A stretch of 41,119 nucleotides of DNA from Bacteroidales bacterium UBA1309. Its GTDB lineage: Bacteria; Bacteroidota; Bacteroidia; Bacteroidales; Dysgonomonadaceae. Below the pieces are notes generated by a model. That model made no database searches. It worked only from the letters and a program-made list of their open reading frames with translations, and had not been told where the DNA came from. A program made the position numbers and the translations under genes. This document shows, one piece after another, positions 1 to 8,323 of this stretch. Numbering within the stretch: position 1 is the first letter of the stretch; each line of letters opens with the position of its first letter. The stretch lies in contig DBTT01000014.1 of NCBI GenBank assembly GCA_002307185.1, positions 1 to 41,119 of the forward strand. The letters run 5' to 3'.

Positions 1-75
1 GTTAAATCCGCTAAAAATCAGCAGCATGCCAAAGAAAAGCATGCCGGAAAAACTACCCGGAAACCGGGTGTTTGA
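1..75 (+). CDS. C-terminal tail of an unidentified gene (partial)
   Basis: Frame 1 is open from the first base to a TGA at 73-75 and gives 24 residues rich in Lys, His and Gln, ending KTTRKPGV. Such basic, low-complexity tails are common at the ends of RNA-binding proteins such as helicases, but nothing here identifies the family. A short perfect hairpin (ACCCGG/CCGGGT, 55-60 and 64-69) overlaps the last codons; no T-run follows it, so it is not a clear terminator. The call rests only on an open frame at the window edge and may be chance. Confidence 0.3.
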   Translation, partial: VKSAKNQQHAKEKHAGKTTRKPGV

Positions 76-668
76 ACAGGGATAATATGGAGGTACGATC
101 TTGTCCAAGATGCGGATGTAAAATTTAGTTACGAACGCTTATTTTATCTAAAGATAGGGTATTCCTATATATGTAGGTTGCGCACCGCCCGCTGTTTCAC
201 TTATTTTAAAACAATGGATTGGCTTCCGGGGGAAGTCCCGGCAGATCGATAATATATATTTTATTTGCGTTATTGAAAAATGGAGGGAAGGGGTAAGGGT
301 AGTTTTCGTTATGTTTATTTAACATTGCGGCAAGGGCGGATTTTAACTGATAGTCATCCGGTAAGTGCGGTTCGGCGGATGAAGATGAAACTGAATTTAA
401 AAGCTGGTCGAAAGATTTTCCATGGAAAGATACGTTTTGCAACGACAAAGGGATGACTGGGGTGAATTACAAAACTACCGAAATTCTTGCTCTAAATAAT
501 ATTTGTAGATCTCTATACGCATGGCTTTTGAAAAATATAACTACATTTGCAAATACTGCAGTTGTATGATTGTGCAATAAAATGATTCAATTGATCTTTT
601 TACCTTAAAGCGAATCAATACAGGCAACGGTCAACTGCCGCTTTTAGACCGGCTAATAAAATAGTTGT
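76..668. other. Intergenic region without a convincing gene
   Basis: I see no supported gene here. The only open frame of note lies on the minus strand at 206-448, needs a TTG start and has no recognised motif. The stretch 480-600 is AT-rich and contains TACATTTG at 542-549, which fits the Bacteroidota -7 consensus TAnnTTTG and could drive the HYC_CC_PP gene at 669. A good -33 TTTG at the usual distance is lacking, so this is only a possibility. Confidence 0.4.
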
Positions 669-1085
669 ATGAAAAAAGTCACGTCTATATTTCTCCTTAT
701 GGTCATGCTGTTTATCGGAGCGCATCCGGTAGTAGCCATGCACTTTTGCGGGGAAACGCTTCACTCGGTGGCGATGACTTCGAAAGTGGATGGCTGCTGC
801 GCGAAGGACAATGCGGCTGAAAAACAAGAACTGGCATTTAGCGGTCAAGACTGCTGCAAGACGCATCAGGTACATTATTCGACAGATAATTTCAGCGTTG
901 ATTCATCTTCGTTCACCCTCAACCCTCACCCATCTCCCACGTTTTTCGTGTGGTGCAGCGAACAATTTTCCTTCCTGCCTATTTCTGTTCCATCAGATAG
1001 GATCGACCGACCGCATTTTCCTCCTGACGGTCATCCACTACAAAATTCCGATATTCTTACCTACATCCGCATTTTCAGAATTTGA
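669..1085 (+). CDS. HYC_CC_PP family small secreted cysteine-rich protein
   Basis: This is a 138-residue protein with an N-terminal signal peptide (about residues 1-23) followed by the family's signature elements in order: HFC at 25-27 (the 'HYC' position), CC at 43-44, a second CC at 62-63, and HFPPDG near the C-terminus ('PP'). Proteins of this type are small periplasmic or secreted proteins of Bacteroidota usually found just upstream of heavy-metal RND efflux genes, as here. The function is not established; the paired cysteines and the histidines next to a copper-type pump suggest metal binding or sensing, which is inference. The stop codon is immediately followed by the inverted-repeat element that fills the gap to cusA. 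The ATG at 669 is preferred because it gives a complete signal peptide. Confidence 0.8.
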   Translation: MKKVTSIFLLMVMLFIGAHPVVAMHFCGETLHSVAMTSKVDGCCAKDNAAEKQELAFSGQDCCKTHQVHYSTDNFSVDSSSFTLNPHPSPTFFVWCSEQFSFLPISVPSDRIDRPHFPPDGHPLQNSDILTYIRIFRI

Positions 1086-1207
1086 TTTTTGATAAGGAGT
1101 AATCACGTGAGGACGTAAAAAATTTACGCCCCTATCATTCGTATTATTCACTTGCTAATTTGCCGTCAATCTATTGTCTTATTGGCATATTAGCACCTTA
1201 TCAAAAA
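1086..1207 (+). repeat. Inverted-repeat-bounded structured element in front of cusA
   Basis: A perfect 12-bp inverted repeat (TTTTTGATAAGG at 1086-1097, CCTTATCAAAAA at 1196-1207) encloses 98 bp. Inside are a hairpin at 1114-1128 (CGTAAA, AAA loop, TTTACG, extended by GG/CC past one mismatch) and a second near-perfect hairpin pairing 1154-1164 with 1184-1194 (10 of 11 bases). As RNA this would fold into a three-way junction ending 5 nt before the cusA ATG and beginning just after the upstream stop codon. It may be a cis-regulatory leader, or a small dispersed element (MITE/REP-like) inserted here. A similar GATAGGGGCG string occurs at about 22782, which slightly favours a repeat family. Confidence 0.6.
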
Positions 1208-1212
1208 TTTCT

Positions 1213-4200
1213 ATGCTAAACAAAATCATCAAGTATTTTCTTGATAACAAACTCATATCCGTACTGCTGCTGGCATTGCTGGTTATCTGGGGATTAGTGG
1301 TGGCACCGTTCAATTGGCACGAAGGATTACTTCCCCGTGATCCGGTGGCGGTGGATGCCATCCCCGACATCGGCGACAACCAACAAATCGTAGCCACGGA
1401 ATGGATGGGGCGTTCCCCAAAAGACATCCAGGAACAAATAACCTATCCGTTGACAAGTGCCTTGCTGGGCATCCCGGGCGTGAAAACCATTCGGAGTACT
1501 TCCATGTTCGGGATGTCGTTCATCTACATTATTTTCAACGACAAGGTGGAATTCTACTGGAGTCGTTCCCGCATCTTGGAGAAACTGAATTCGTTGCCAG
1601 CGGGAACATTGCCGCAAGGTGTGCAACCTGCCCTTGGCCCGGATGCCACAGCCCTCGGGCAAATCTTTTGGTACACGTTGGAAGGACGCAATCCGAAAAC
1701 CGGAAAACCAGCCGGCGGTTGGAATCCCGATGAATTGCGGACTTTGCAAGACTATCAAGTCAAATACCGCTTATCGGCAGCGGAAGGCGTTTCCGAAGTG
1801 GCATCGGCTGGAGGTTTCGTGAAAGAATACCAAGTGGAAATCAACCCGAATGCGCTGAAGGCCTACAACGTCACTGTGATGGACGTGATGAATGCCGTGC
1901 AAAAAAGCAACCAGGACATTGGAGCGGAAACCATTGAACTCAACAAGGCCGAATACCTTGTCCGGGGATTGGGTTATGTTAAGAATGTAGCCGACTTGGA
2001 GCAAGCTGTTGTCGTCGCCCGAAACGGTGTTCCCGTGAAAATAAAAGACGTTGCCTTCGTGAATCTCGGGCCTGCCACACGCCGTGGCGGATTGGACAAA
2101 GAAGGGGTGGAAGCCGTGGGCGGAGTGGCGGTTGCCCGATATGGCTCCAATCCGATGCAGGTGATTGAAAACGTGAAAGCCAAAATCAAGGAGATGGAGG
2201 CCAGCTTGCCGCAAAAAACGTTGTCGGACGGAACCGTATCGAAAGTAACGGTAGTCCCTTTTTACGACCGTTCGGGATTGATTCACGAAACCATCGGCAC
2301 ATTAGAAAGTGCATTAACACATGAAATATTGATCTGCATCATCGTGGTGATTGTGCTGGTATTCAATCTCAGGGCATCGATTATTATTTCGAGCATGCTG
2401 CCTGTAACGGTGCTGACCACCTTTATTATCATGCGCTACACGGGTGTGGAAGCCAACATCGTGGCACTGTCGGGAATCGCCATTGCCATCGGCGTGATGA
2501 TCGATGTAGGTGTGGTGTTTGTCGAAAACATCTTGCGGCATCTCGAAATGTCCGAAAACAAAGGAATTTCGCAAGGTAAAGCCTTAAGCAACCTGATTTA
2601 CAAAAGTGTGAGCGAGGTGTCGGGAGCTATCACGACTGCCATGCTGACTACCGTGGTGAGTTTTCTTCCCGTGTTCGCCATGGAAGCCCAAGAAGGCAAA
2701 TTGTTCAAACCCTTGGCTTTCACCAAAACCTTTGCTTTGGGCTCGGCACTGATTCTGGGGCTTGCCTTGTTGCCCACGATTGCCTATTACATCTTTTCGC
2801 TAAAAATATCTTCTCAAACGGTGAAGAAAATAGCGAATATTGCCTTAGTGGTTGCCGGCATAGCCTTGAGCATTTGGTCGGGCATGTTGCTGGCTTTGGG
2901 GATAAGCCTCTTTGGAGTAAACAATTTGCTGTCGTCTTTCTGGAAGAATCCGAAAACAAGCACTTATATCAACATTGGCATCGCACTCCTGATCGCTGCT
3001 TATTATTTGACCTCGGAATGGCTACCGATTGGCCCTCAAGAAGGAATGCCTGCCAATTTCGTCTTCGTTATCCTTTGCATCGCCTCTATTCTTGGAATGC
3101 TGTGGATTTTGGTCATTTATTACGAACGGATTCTTCGCTGGTGCCTCCATCATCGCTGGAAATTCATGTGCCTTCCGCTGTTTGTGCTGCTTTTCGGTTT
3201 ACTTATTTGGATTGGTTTCGACAGCACATTTGGAATCATTGCGAAGGGATTCGAAAAAATCGGATGGAAAGAGGTTCGGCAAACAGCCTTTTGGAAATCA
3301 TCCGTAAATCATTTTCCGGGTATTGGCGAAGAATTTATGCCGAATCTGGACGAAGGTTCTTTCCTGCTGATGCCAACCAGCATGCCACATACGGGAATCG
3401 AGCAGAATTTGCAGTATGTTAAGACCTTGGACAAACGGATTTCTAATATTCCCGAAGTGGAAACCACAGTTGGGAAATGGGGACGTGTCAATTCGGCCCT
3501 CGATCCTGCTCCCATCCAGATGTTTGAAAACACGATCAATTACCGGCCTGAATATATCCTGAATGAAAATGGCCACCGGGAACGGTTCGAAGTGAACCGA
3601 AAAGGGGAATTCCTCTTGAAAAATGGAAAAACCTACAATCCGGCAAATGGCTTCCGATTGGTTCCGAAAGACAGCTTGGTGGTGGATAGCAACGGGGATT
3701 ATTTCCGGCAGTGGCGTCCCGAGATCCACAAGGTGGACGACATTTGGCAGCAAATCATCAATGTATCACATATTCCAGGAGTGACTTCCGCACCCAAGCT
3801 GCAGCCAATTGCAGCACGGCTCGTGATGTTGTCCACCGGAATGCGTGCACCGATGGGCATGAAAGTGTCAGGACCTAATTTGGAAGCCATTGAACAGGGC
3901 GGCAAGTTGTTGGAAACGGCTTTGAAAAATGTGCCTTCCGTGCTCCCTTCCACCGTCTTTTACGACCGGGCGGTGGGCGCTCCTTACGTGGAAATAAAAC
4001 TGAACCGCGAAAACATGGCACGCTATGGCATCACCATAGCGGATTTGCAGGAAGTGATCGGCGCAGCCGTCGGCGGAATGGCTTTGACCACCACGGTGGA
4101 GGGGCGCGAACGTTTTCCGGTACGCTTACGTTATCCCCGGGAGCTGAGGGACAACCCGGATGATTTGGCCAAATTGCTTGTCCCCACCTCTTCAGGAGGG

Positions 4201-5049
4201 CAAATCCCATTAGGCGATGTGGCCGACATTGAATATACCAAAGGAGCCCAGATGATCCAAAGCGAAAACACCTTTTTGCTGGGCTACGTGATCTTCGACA
4301 AAGTGGAAGGCAAAGCCGAAGTGGATGTGGTGAAAGAGGCCGACAACTATATTCAAGATCAAATCGCCTCGGGCAAATTAACCCTTCCCGCCGGGGTGAC
4401 TTACAAGTTTGCCGGAAATTACGAGCAACAAGAGCGAGCAGCCAAGCGTTTGCTCATCGTCATTCCTCTGAGTTTGCTGGCTATTCTGCTGATATTGTAT
4501 TTCCAATTCAAGACCGTAACTGCCTCGCTGATTCACTTTTCGGGAGTGTTCGTGGCTTTTGCCGGAGGCTTTATCCTGCTTTGGCTCTACGGCGAACCGT
4601 GGTTTATGGACTTCCCGTTTGCGGGGATGAACTTGCGGGACATGTTCCAGATGCACCCCATCAACCTGAGCATTGCGGTGTGGGTGGGATTTATCGCCTT
4701 GTTTGGCATCGCCACCAACGACGGCGTGCTGATGGGTACGTATATCCACGACACCTTCTTGGAGCGAAACCCTAAAACCAAAGAAGAGATCAGGGAAGCA
4801 GTGATTCATGCTGGACTCCGGCGTGTTCGTCCTGCCGCCATGACCACCGCCACGGCCCTTATCGCACTCTTGCCTGTACTCACTTCCACCGGAAAAGGAG
4901 CGGACATCATGATCCCGATGGCTATCCCCACTTTCGGCGGAATGCTCATCCAATCCATGACAATGTTTGTCGTGCCTGTGCTGCAATGCTGGTGGAGAGA
5001 AGGAATCAGCAAATCAAAAAACAGCAAAATTAGAAATCAACATGAATAA
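1213..5049 (+). CDS. cusA: CusA/CzcA-family heavy-metal efflux RND pump, Cu(I)/Ag(I)-type
   Basis: A 1278-residue inner-membrane proton-driven pump that would export metal ions through a CusB adaptor and TolC channel. It starts with the typical N-terminal membrane helix, then the porter domain and the TM4 proton-relay motif GIAIAIGVMID (Asp431, equivalent to E. coli CusA D405). The three methionines that bind Cu(I)/Ag(I) in E. coli CusA (M573, M623, M672) align with M720 (LLMPTSM), M770 (PIQMFEN) and M872 (RLVMLSTGM). It is over 200 residues longer than E. coli CusA: about 105 residues with several extra hydrophobic segments follow TM6, about 52 residues are inserted between the second and third methionines, and a Met-rich loop (MDFPFAGMNLRDMFQMHP) lies late in the protein. 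The ATG at 1213 is chosen over an upstream TTG at 1174 because it begins the conserved helix and lies outside the inverted-repeat element. Confidence 0.95.
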   Translation: MLNKIIKYFLDNKLISVLLLALLVIWGLVVAPFNWHEGLLPRDPVAVDAIPDIGDNQQIVATEWMGRSPKDIQEQITYPLTSALLGIPGVKTIRSTSMFGMSFIYIIFNDKVEFYWSRSRILEKLNSLPAGTLPQGVQPALGPDATALGQIFWYTLEGRNPKTGKPAGGWNPDELRTLQDYQVKYRLSAAEGVSEVASAGGFVKEYQVEINPNALKAYNVTVMDVMNAVQKSNQDIGAETIELNKAEYLVRGLGYVKNVADLEQAVVVARNGVPVKIKDVAFVNLGPATRRGGLDKEGVEAVGGVAVARYGSNPMQVIENVKAKIKEMEASLPQKTLSDGTVSKVTVVPFYDRSGLIHETIGTLESALTHEILICIIVVIVLVFNLRASIIISSMLPVTVLTTFIIMRYTGVEANIVALSGIAIAIGVMIDVGVVFVENILRHLEMSENKGISQGKALSNLIYKSVSEVSGAITTAMLTTVVSFLPVFAMEAQEGKLFKPLAFTKTFALGSALILGLALLPTIAYYIFSLKISSQTVKKIANIALVVAGIALSIWSGMLLALGISLFGVNNLLSSFWKNPKTSTYINIGIALLIAAYYLTSEWLPIGPQEGMPANFVFVILCIASILGMLWILVIYYERILRWCLHHRWKFMCLPLFVLLFGLLIWIGFDSTFGIIAKGFEKIGWKEVRQTAFWKSSVNHFPGIGEEFMPNLDEGSFLLMPTSMPHTGIEQNLQYVKTLDKRISNIPEVETTVGKWGRVNSALDPAPIQMFENTINYRPEYILNENGHRERFEVNRKGEFLLKNGKTYNPANGFRLVPKDSLVVDSNGDYFRQWRPEIHKVDDIWQQIINVSHIPGVTSAPKLQPIAARLVMLSTGMRAPMGMKVSGPNLEAIEQGGKLLETALKNVPSVLPSTVFYDRAVGAPYVEIKLNRENMARYGITIADLQEVIGAAVGGMALTTTVEGRERFPVRLRYPRELRDNPDDLAKLLVPTSSGGQIPLGDVADIEYTKGAQMIQSENTFLLGYVIFDKVEGKAEVDVVKEADNYIQDQIASGKLTLPAGVTYKFAGNYEQQERAAKRLLIVIPLSLLAILLILYFQFKTVTASLIHFSGVFVAFAGGFILLWLYGEPWFMDFPFAGMNLRDMFQMHPINLSIAVWVGFIALFGIATNDGVLMGTYIHDTFLERNPKTKEEIREAVIHAGLRRVRPAAMTTATALIALLPVLTSTGKGADIMIPMAIPTFGGMLIQSMTMFVVPVLQCWWREGISKSKNSKIRNQHE

Positions 5050-6496
5050 GATAAAAAAACTATCCCTTCTAATGGGAATCGTCCTGAGCATGTTGCCTAA
5101 GCATGGTTCGGGGCAAACGGCTGATTCGCTGAGCCACTATTTGGAAGTGGCAGGGCGAAACAACCGGAACGTGAAGGCTGATTTCCTGCTCTATCAGGCG
5201 GCTTTGCAAAAAGTCCCGCAAGCTGGCGCTTACCAAGACCCGCAATTGGAAATGGGCTTTTTCTTGAAACCTATGGAATTAGTGGACGGACGGCAAGTGG
5301 CGCAGTTCAAATTGATGCAGATGTTTCCTTGGTTTGGCACTCGCAAAGCAGCACGAACCGAAGCGCAACAAATGGCACAAATGACATTCGAGAAATTTCG
5401 CGAAACACGGGACAACCTGTTCTTCGACGTCTATTCGCAGTGGTTCGTGCTTTGCCAGTTGCAGCAACAAATACGCAACAGCCTAGAAAACCAACAATTG
5501 CTGGAGCAGCTCCACAGCTTGGCCGTTCGGAAATTTTCTTCCCCTTCGGGAAACGGCTCCTATTCCATTCCAACACCTGCTCCACGTCCTGCAAATTCCT
5601 CGCAAAGCAATTCCTCAAGTGGCATGGCAATGGGTGGAAACTCTGTCTCATCTGCGCCAAGCTCTTCTAGCGGAATGAATGCGATGGCAAGCCCGGCAGC
5701 AATGCCTGCTTCGTCGGGTGGAATGTCGGACGTGTTGCGTATTGAATTGGAACAAGCCGAATCGGACAACAGTATCGAAAGCCTCCAATCTCAGCTAAGA
5801 GCCGAAAAAGCCAAGTTCAACGCTTTGCTCAATCGCCCGGCGGATGCTTCGGTGCTACTTCCTGATAATTTTGAGAAACTCCCTTTTCTGTTGGATGTGG
5901 AAGCGGCGAACCGCCAGATGAACAGCAACAATCCGATGCTGGCCATGATTGATGCTGAAAAACGCTCCTTCGAAGCGAAGGCGGTGATGGACAAAAAAAT
6001 GGGTTATCCCATGTTCGGTATTGGTTTTCAATACATGCTGATAAACAAAGCAGCCACCAATTCTTCCTCCATGAACGAAAGCAGCATGGGCGGCATGGAC
6101 ATGGTGATGCCCATGGTGTCGGTGACGATTCCTCTTTACCGCAACAAGTTCAAGGCGCAACAACGGGAGACAGAATTTCGCCGTCAGGCGAGTATCGAAA
6201 AGCAGGAGGCCACCCGACAACAGCTCACGGCCCAATTGTTCAGCGAAAAGCAAGCCCTCGGAAATGCCGACCGAAAGATTGCCCTGATGGATAAGCAGAC
6301 GGCTCTTGCACGCACCACTTATCAATTGGCCTTGCAGGAATTCGCTTCGGAAAAGAATGATCTATCGAACGTCATCCAGATCCAACGGCAACTACTGGAT
6401 TACCAACTGAAGAAATCGGAAGCCATTGCGGATTACAACACCCGTGTGGCGGCTATCAAAAGGTTAGTGTCTTTTGAGCTGACAAAGGATAATTGA
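5042..6496 (+). CDS. cusC: TolC-family outer-membrane efflux channel of the metal pump (CusC/CzcC-like)
   Basis: A 484-residue protein with a signal peptide (about residues 1-22, ending SGQ), long amphipathic coiled-coil helices and the conserved MVSVTIPLYR strand of outer-membrane factors. It would form the outer-membrane trimer that receives metal from the CusA-CusB complex. The ATG at 5042 overlaps the end of cusA by 8 nt (ATGAATAA), implying translational coupling; the longer reading frame from 4967 lies inside cusA and lacks a signal peptide at its start. Residues about 193-229 form a Ser/Gly/Met-rich low-complexity insertion with six Met (SGMAMGG, GMNAMAS, AAMPASSGGM), and a second Met-rich stretch (SSMNESSMGGMDMVMPM) sits near 345-361. 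Both could bind Cu(I) or Ag(I), which is inference. Confidence 0.92.
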   Translation: MNKIKKLSLLMGIVLSMLPKHGSGQTADSLSHYLEVAGRNNRNVKADFLLYQAALQKVPQAGAYQDPQLEMGFFLKPMELVDGRQVAQFKLMQMFPWFGTRKAARTEAQQMAQMTFEKFRETRDNLFFDVYSQWFVLCQLQQQIRNSLENQQLLEQLHSLAVRKFSSPSGNGSYSIPTPAPRPANSSQSNSSSGMAMGGNSVSSAPSSSSGMNAMASPAAMPASSGGMSDVLRIELEQAESDNSIESLQSQLRAEKAKFNALLNRPADASVLLPDNFEKLPFLLDVEAANRQMNSNNPMLAMIDAEKRSFEAKAVMDKKMGYPMFGIGFQYMLINKAATNSSSMNESSMGGMDMVMPMVSVTIPLYRNKFKAQQRETEFRRQASIEKQEATRQQLTAQLFSEKQALGNADRKIALMDKQTALARTTYQLALQEFASEKNDLSNVIQIQRQLLDYQLKKSEAIADYNTRVAAIKRLVSFELTKDN

Positions 6497-6510
6497 AACG
6501 GTTAGCCGAA

Positions 6511-6574
6511 CAGAATTCACAAAATTGACAGAAAGAAAAATCCAAATGAGTTATTTGAATTCTGTGATTCTGTC
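6511..6574. repeat. Extragenic 'ATTCTGT' repeat with inverted arms
   Basis: The 112-bp gap between the TolC and CusB genes holds CAGAATTC (6511-6518) facing GAATTCTG (6557-6564), with GACAG and CTGTC further inside and outside. The same vocabulary (AATTCTGTAATTCTGT) recurs at 7908-7945 after cusB. This looks like a dispersed extragenic repeat rather than a terminator, because no T-run follows. Confidence 0.45.
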
Positions 6575-6608
6575 CAAAACAACAATACGTAAAAAATACA
6601 TTTAGAAT

Positions 6609-7868
6609 ATGAAAATAAAACCATTCATACAAAACAAGTACCTCAAATATGCGCTGGTACTATTTGCTGGACTGATCTTGGGCTGGCTGATTTTCGGCAG
6701 TTCGGGCAATGCCGACAAGCACGAAGAACACAAGCACGAAGCATCTGAAAAACAAATCTGGACATGCTCGATGCATCCGCAAATCAAGCAGGACAAACCC
6801 GGAAAATGCCCTATCTGCGCCATGGACTTGATCCCATTGAAAACCGCTTCGTCCGCATCCGATGCGACAGTGAACCCCAACAGCATACACATGTCGGAGG
6901 AAGCCATTGCCCTTGCAAACATCCAGACAACAGTTGTCGGAACAGGCAATACCAACAAAGCGATCCAATTGTACGGCTCCATTCAGCCGGACGAAAGGTT
7001 CTCGCAGAGCCAATCCTCTTATGTGAGCGGAAGAATTGAGAGGCTCTTCGTGAATTTCGTGGGTGAAAGCGTCCGCCAAGGGCAAACCATCGCCACCATC
7101 TATTCGCCAGAACTGCTCAATGCCCAACAAGAATTGATCGAGGCCGCCAAATTGGTAGCAAGCCAACCCTATTTGCTACAGGCGGCACGGCAAAAACTGC
7201 TCTACCTGAATATGCCTGAAGACCAAATTTCTCGCATTGAAAAATCGGGCAAGGTGACTCCCGTGGTCGAAGTGAAATCGAACACCAACGGCATTCTCGT
7301 GCAGAAAAATGTCAATCAGGGCGATTATGTGAATCAGGGAACGGTGATGTTCAAAGTGGCGAATCTTTCGCAAGTGTGGGCCATGTTCGATGCTTACGAA
7401 TCGGATCTGCACTTCCTGAAAGTGGGGGAGCAGCTCTCCTTCACGCTGAAAGCCTTGCCTGGAAAAACATTCTCGGGAAAAATTTCGTTCATCGACCCCA
7501 TCGTGGACAAAACCACCCGGACTGCCAAAGTTCGGATCGTCATCCCCAATCCCGGCCTGTTGCTCAAGCCCGAGATGTATGCTACGGCAACCGTCAATTC
7601 TTCTCTCAAGCAATACAAGGATAGAATTGTAATTCCAAAATCCGCAATCCTATGGACAGGGAAACGCTCCATCGTGTATGTGAAGCAACAAGGGATAAGC
7701 TCGCCGGTGTTCAGCCTCCGCGAGGTAGAACTAGGCCCATCCCTGGGCAATGCCTATGTTATTCTTTCGGGTCTGGAACAGGGGGAAGAAATTGTCACCA
7801 ACGGCGTGTTCTCGGTGGATGCCAGCGCACAGTTGGAAGGCAAGCAGAGCATGATGAATAAGGATTAA
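6609..7868 (+). CDS. cusB: RND efflux periplasmic adaptor with N-terminal heavy-metal-binding domain (CusB-like)
   Basis: A 419-residue membrane-fusion protein linking the RND pump to the TolC channel. Residues 12-30 form a membrane anchor, followed by a His/Glu-rich linker (KHEEHKHEASEK) and a heavy-metal-binding domain with the pattern WTCSMHP (C53, M55, H56) and GKCPICAMDL (C67, C70, M72). The rest is the usual adaptor: beta-barrel/lipoyl halves around a helical hairpin (about 120-230; the second half is seen as VEVKSNTNGILVQKNVNQGDYV) and a membrane-proximal C-terminal domain. Copper-type HMBD and methionines match the Met triad of CusA. A 112-bp gap separates it from the TolC gene, so the genes are probably co-transcribed. 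No clear Shine-Dalgarno sequence is seen, which is usual in this phylum. Confidence 0.93.
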   Translation: MKIKPFIQNKYLKYALVLFAGLILGWLIFGSSGNADKHEEHKHEASEKQIWTCSMHPQIKQDKPGKCPICAMDLIPLKTASSASDATVNPNSIHMSEEAIALANIQTTVVGTGNTNKAIQLYGSIQPDERFSQSQSSYVSGRIERLFVNFVGESVRQGQTIATIYSPELLNAQQELIEAAKLVASQPYLLQAARQKLLYLNMPEDQISRIEKSGKVTPVVEVKSNTNGILVQKNVNQGDYVNQGTVMFKVANLSQVWAMFDAYESDLHFLKVGEQLSFTLKALPGKTFSGKISFIDPIVDKTTRTAKVRIVIPNPGLLLKPEMYATATVNSSLKQYKDRIVIPKSAILWTGKRSIVYVKQQGISSPVFSLREVELGPSLGNAYVILSGLEQGEEIVTNGVFSVDASAQLEGKQSMMNKD

Positions 7869-7907
7869 ATTACCCAAAGAAAGAAGATACAGGCGGTTTG
7901 GATTCAA

Positions 7908-7945
7908 GAAAATTCTGTAATTCTGTAAATCCTGTCAAAAAGACA
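7908..7945 (+). repeat. Second copy of the 'ATTCTGT' extragenic repeat
   Basis: The sequence following cusB repeats the elements AATTCTGTAATTCTGT and CCTGTC found at 6557-6575 upstream of cusB, so the gene is bracketed by related extragenic repeats. It ends one base before the 21-bp tandem array. Confidence 0.4.
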
Positions 7946-8239
7946 GCATATACTACTTAGAGGATAGTATGTATGGCTTAGAGGATGATATATACAGCTA
8001 AGAAGATGGTATATACAGCTAAAAGGATGATATATACAGCTAAGAGGATAATATATACAGCTAAGGGGATAATATATACAGCTAATAAGATGGCATATAC
8101 TGCTAAGAGGATAATATATACAGCTAATAAGATGGCATATACTGCTAAGAGGATGATATATACAGCTAAGAGGATGGCATATACTGCCTAGAGGATAGCA
8201 TATACGAGCAAGAGGATGCCATATCCTGGATCAAGGATG
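7946..8239 (+). repeat. Tandem array of 14 imperfect 21-bp units
   Basis: From 7946 to 8239 the sequence is exactly 14 consecutive 21-bp units. A typical unit starts ATATATACAGCT and ends AAGAGGATG; the inner units differ at one to four positions and the outer ones (7946, 7967, 8199, 8219) are more diverged, the usual pattern of a tandem array eroding from its edges. There are no unique spacers, so it is not CRISPR. One frame is open through most of it and reads as a heptapeptide repeat M-I-Y-T-A-K-R, but it begins and ends inside the array and has no domain. Twenty-one bp is close to two helical turns, so the TATATA steps all lie on one face of the DNA. It sits between cusB and the HMA-protein gene. 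Confidence 0.9.
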
Positions 8240-8323
8240 CTGTATGATGATCCAAAAGAAACAGATAAATAAATTTAGAAAGAGGTTATTTACTCTGATT
8301 ATTCATTTTTTAATTTTAATTGT

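Noticed and set aside
206..448. Minus-strand open frame of 80 codons in the left intergenic region
   Set aside because: It needs a TTG start, has no recognisable motif or signal sequence and no promoter or partner gene; chance openness is as likely.
1174..1212. Upstream TTG start for cusA
   Set aside because: It would add 13 residues encoded by the inverted-repeat element ahead of the conserved N-terminal helix.
7985..8191. Reading frame of heptapeptide repeats in the 21-bp array
   Set aside because: It starts and ends inside the tandem repeat, and is open only because 21 is a multiple of three; two minus-strand frames of a typical unit are also free of stops.
7946..8239. CRISPR array
   Set aside because: The units follow one another without unique spacers, are only 21 bp and lack palindromic structure; no cas genes are near.
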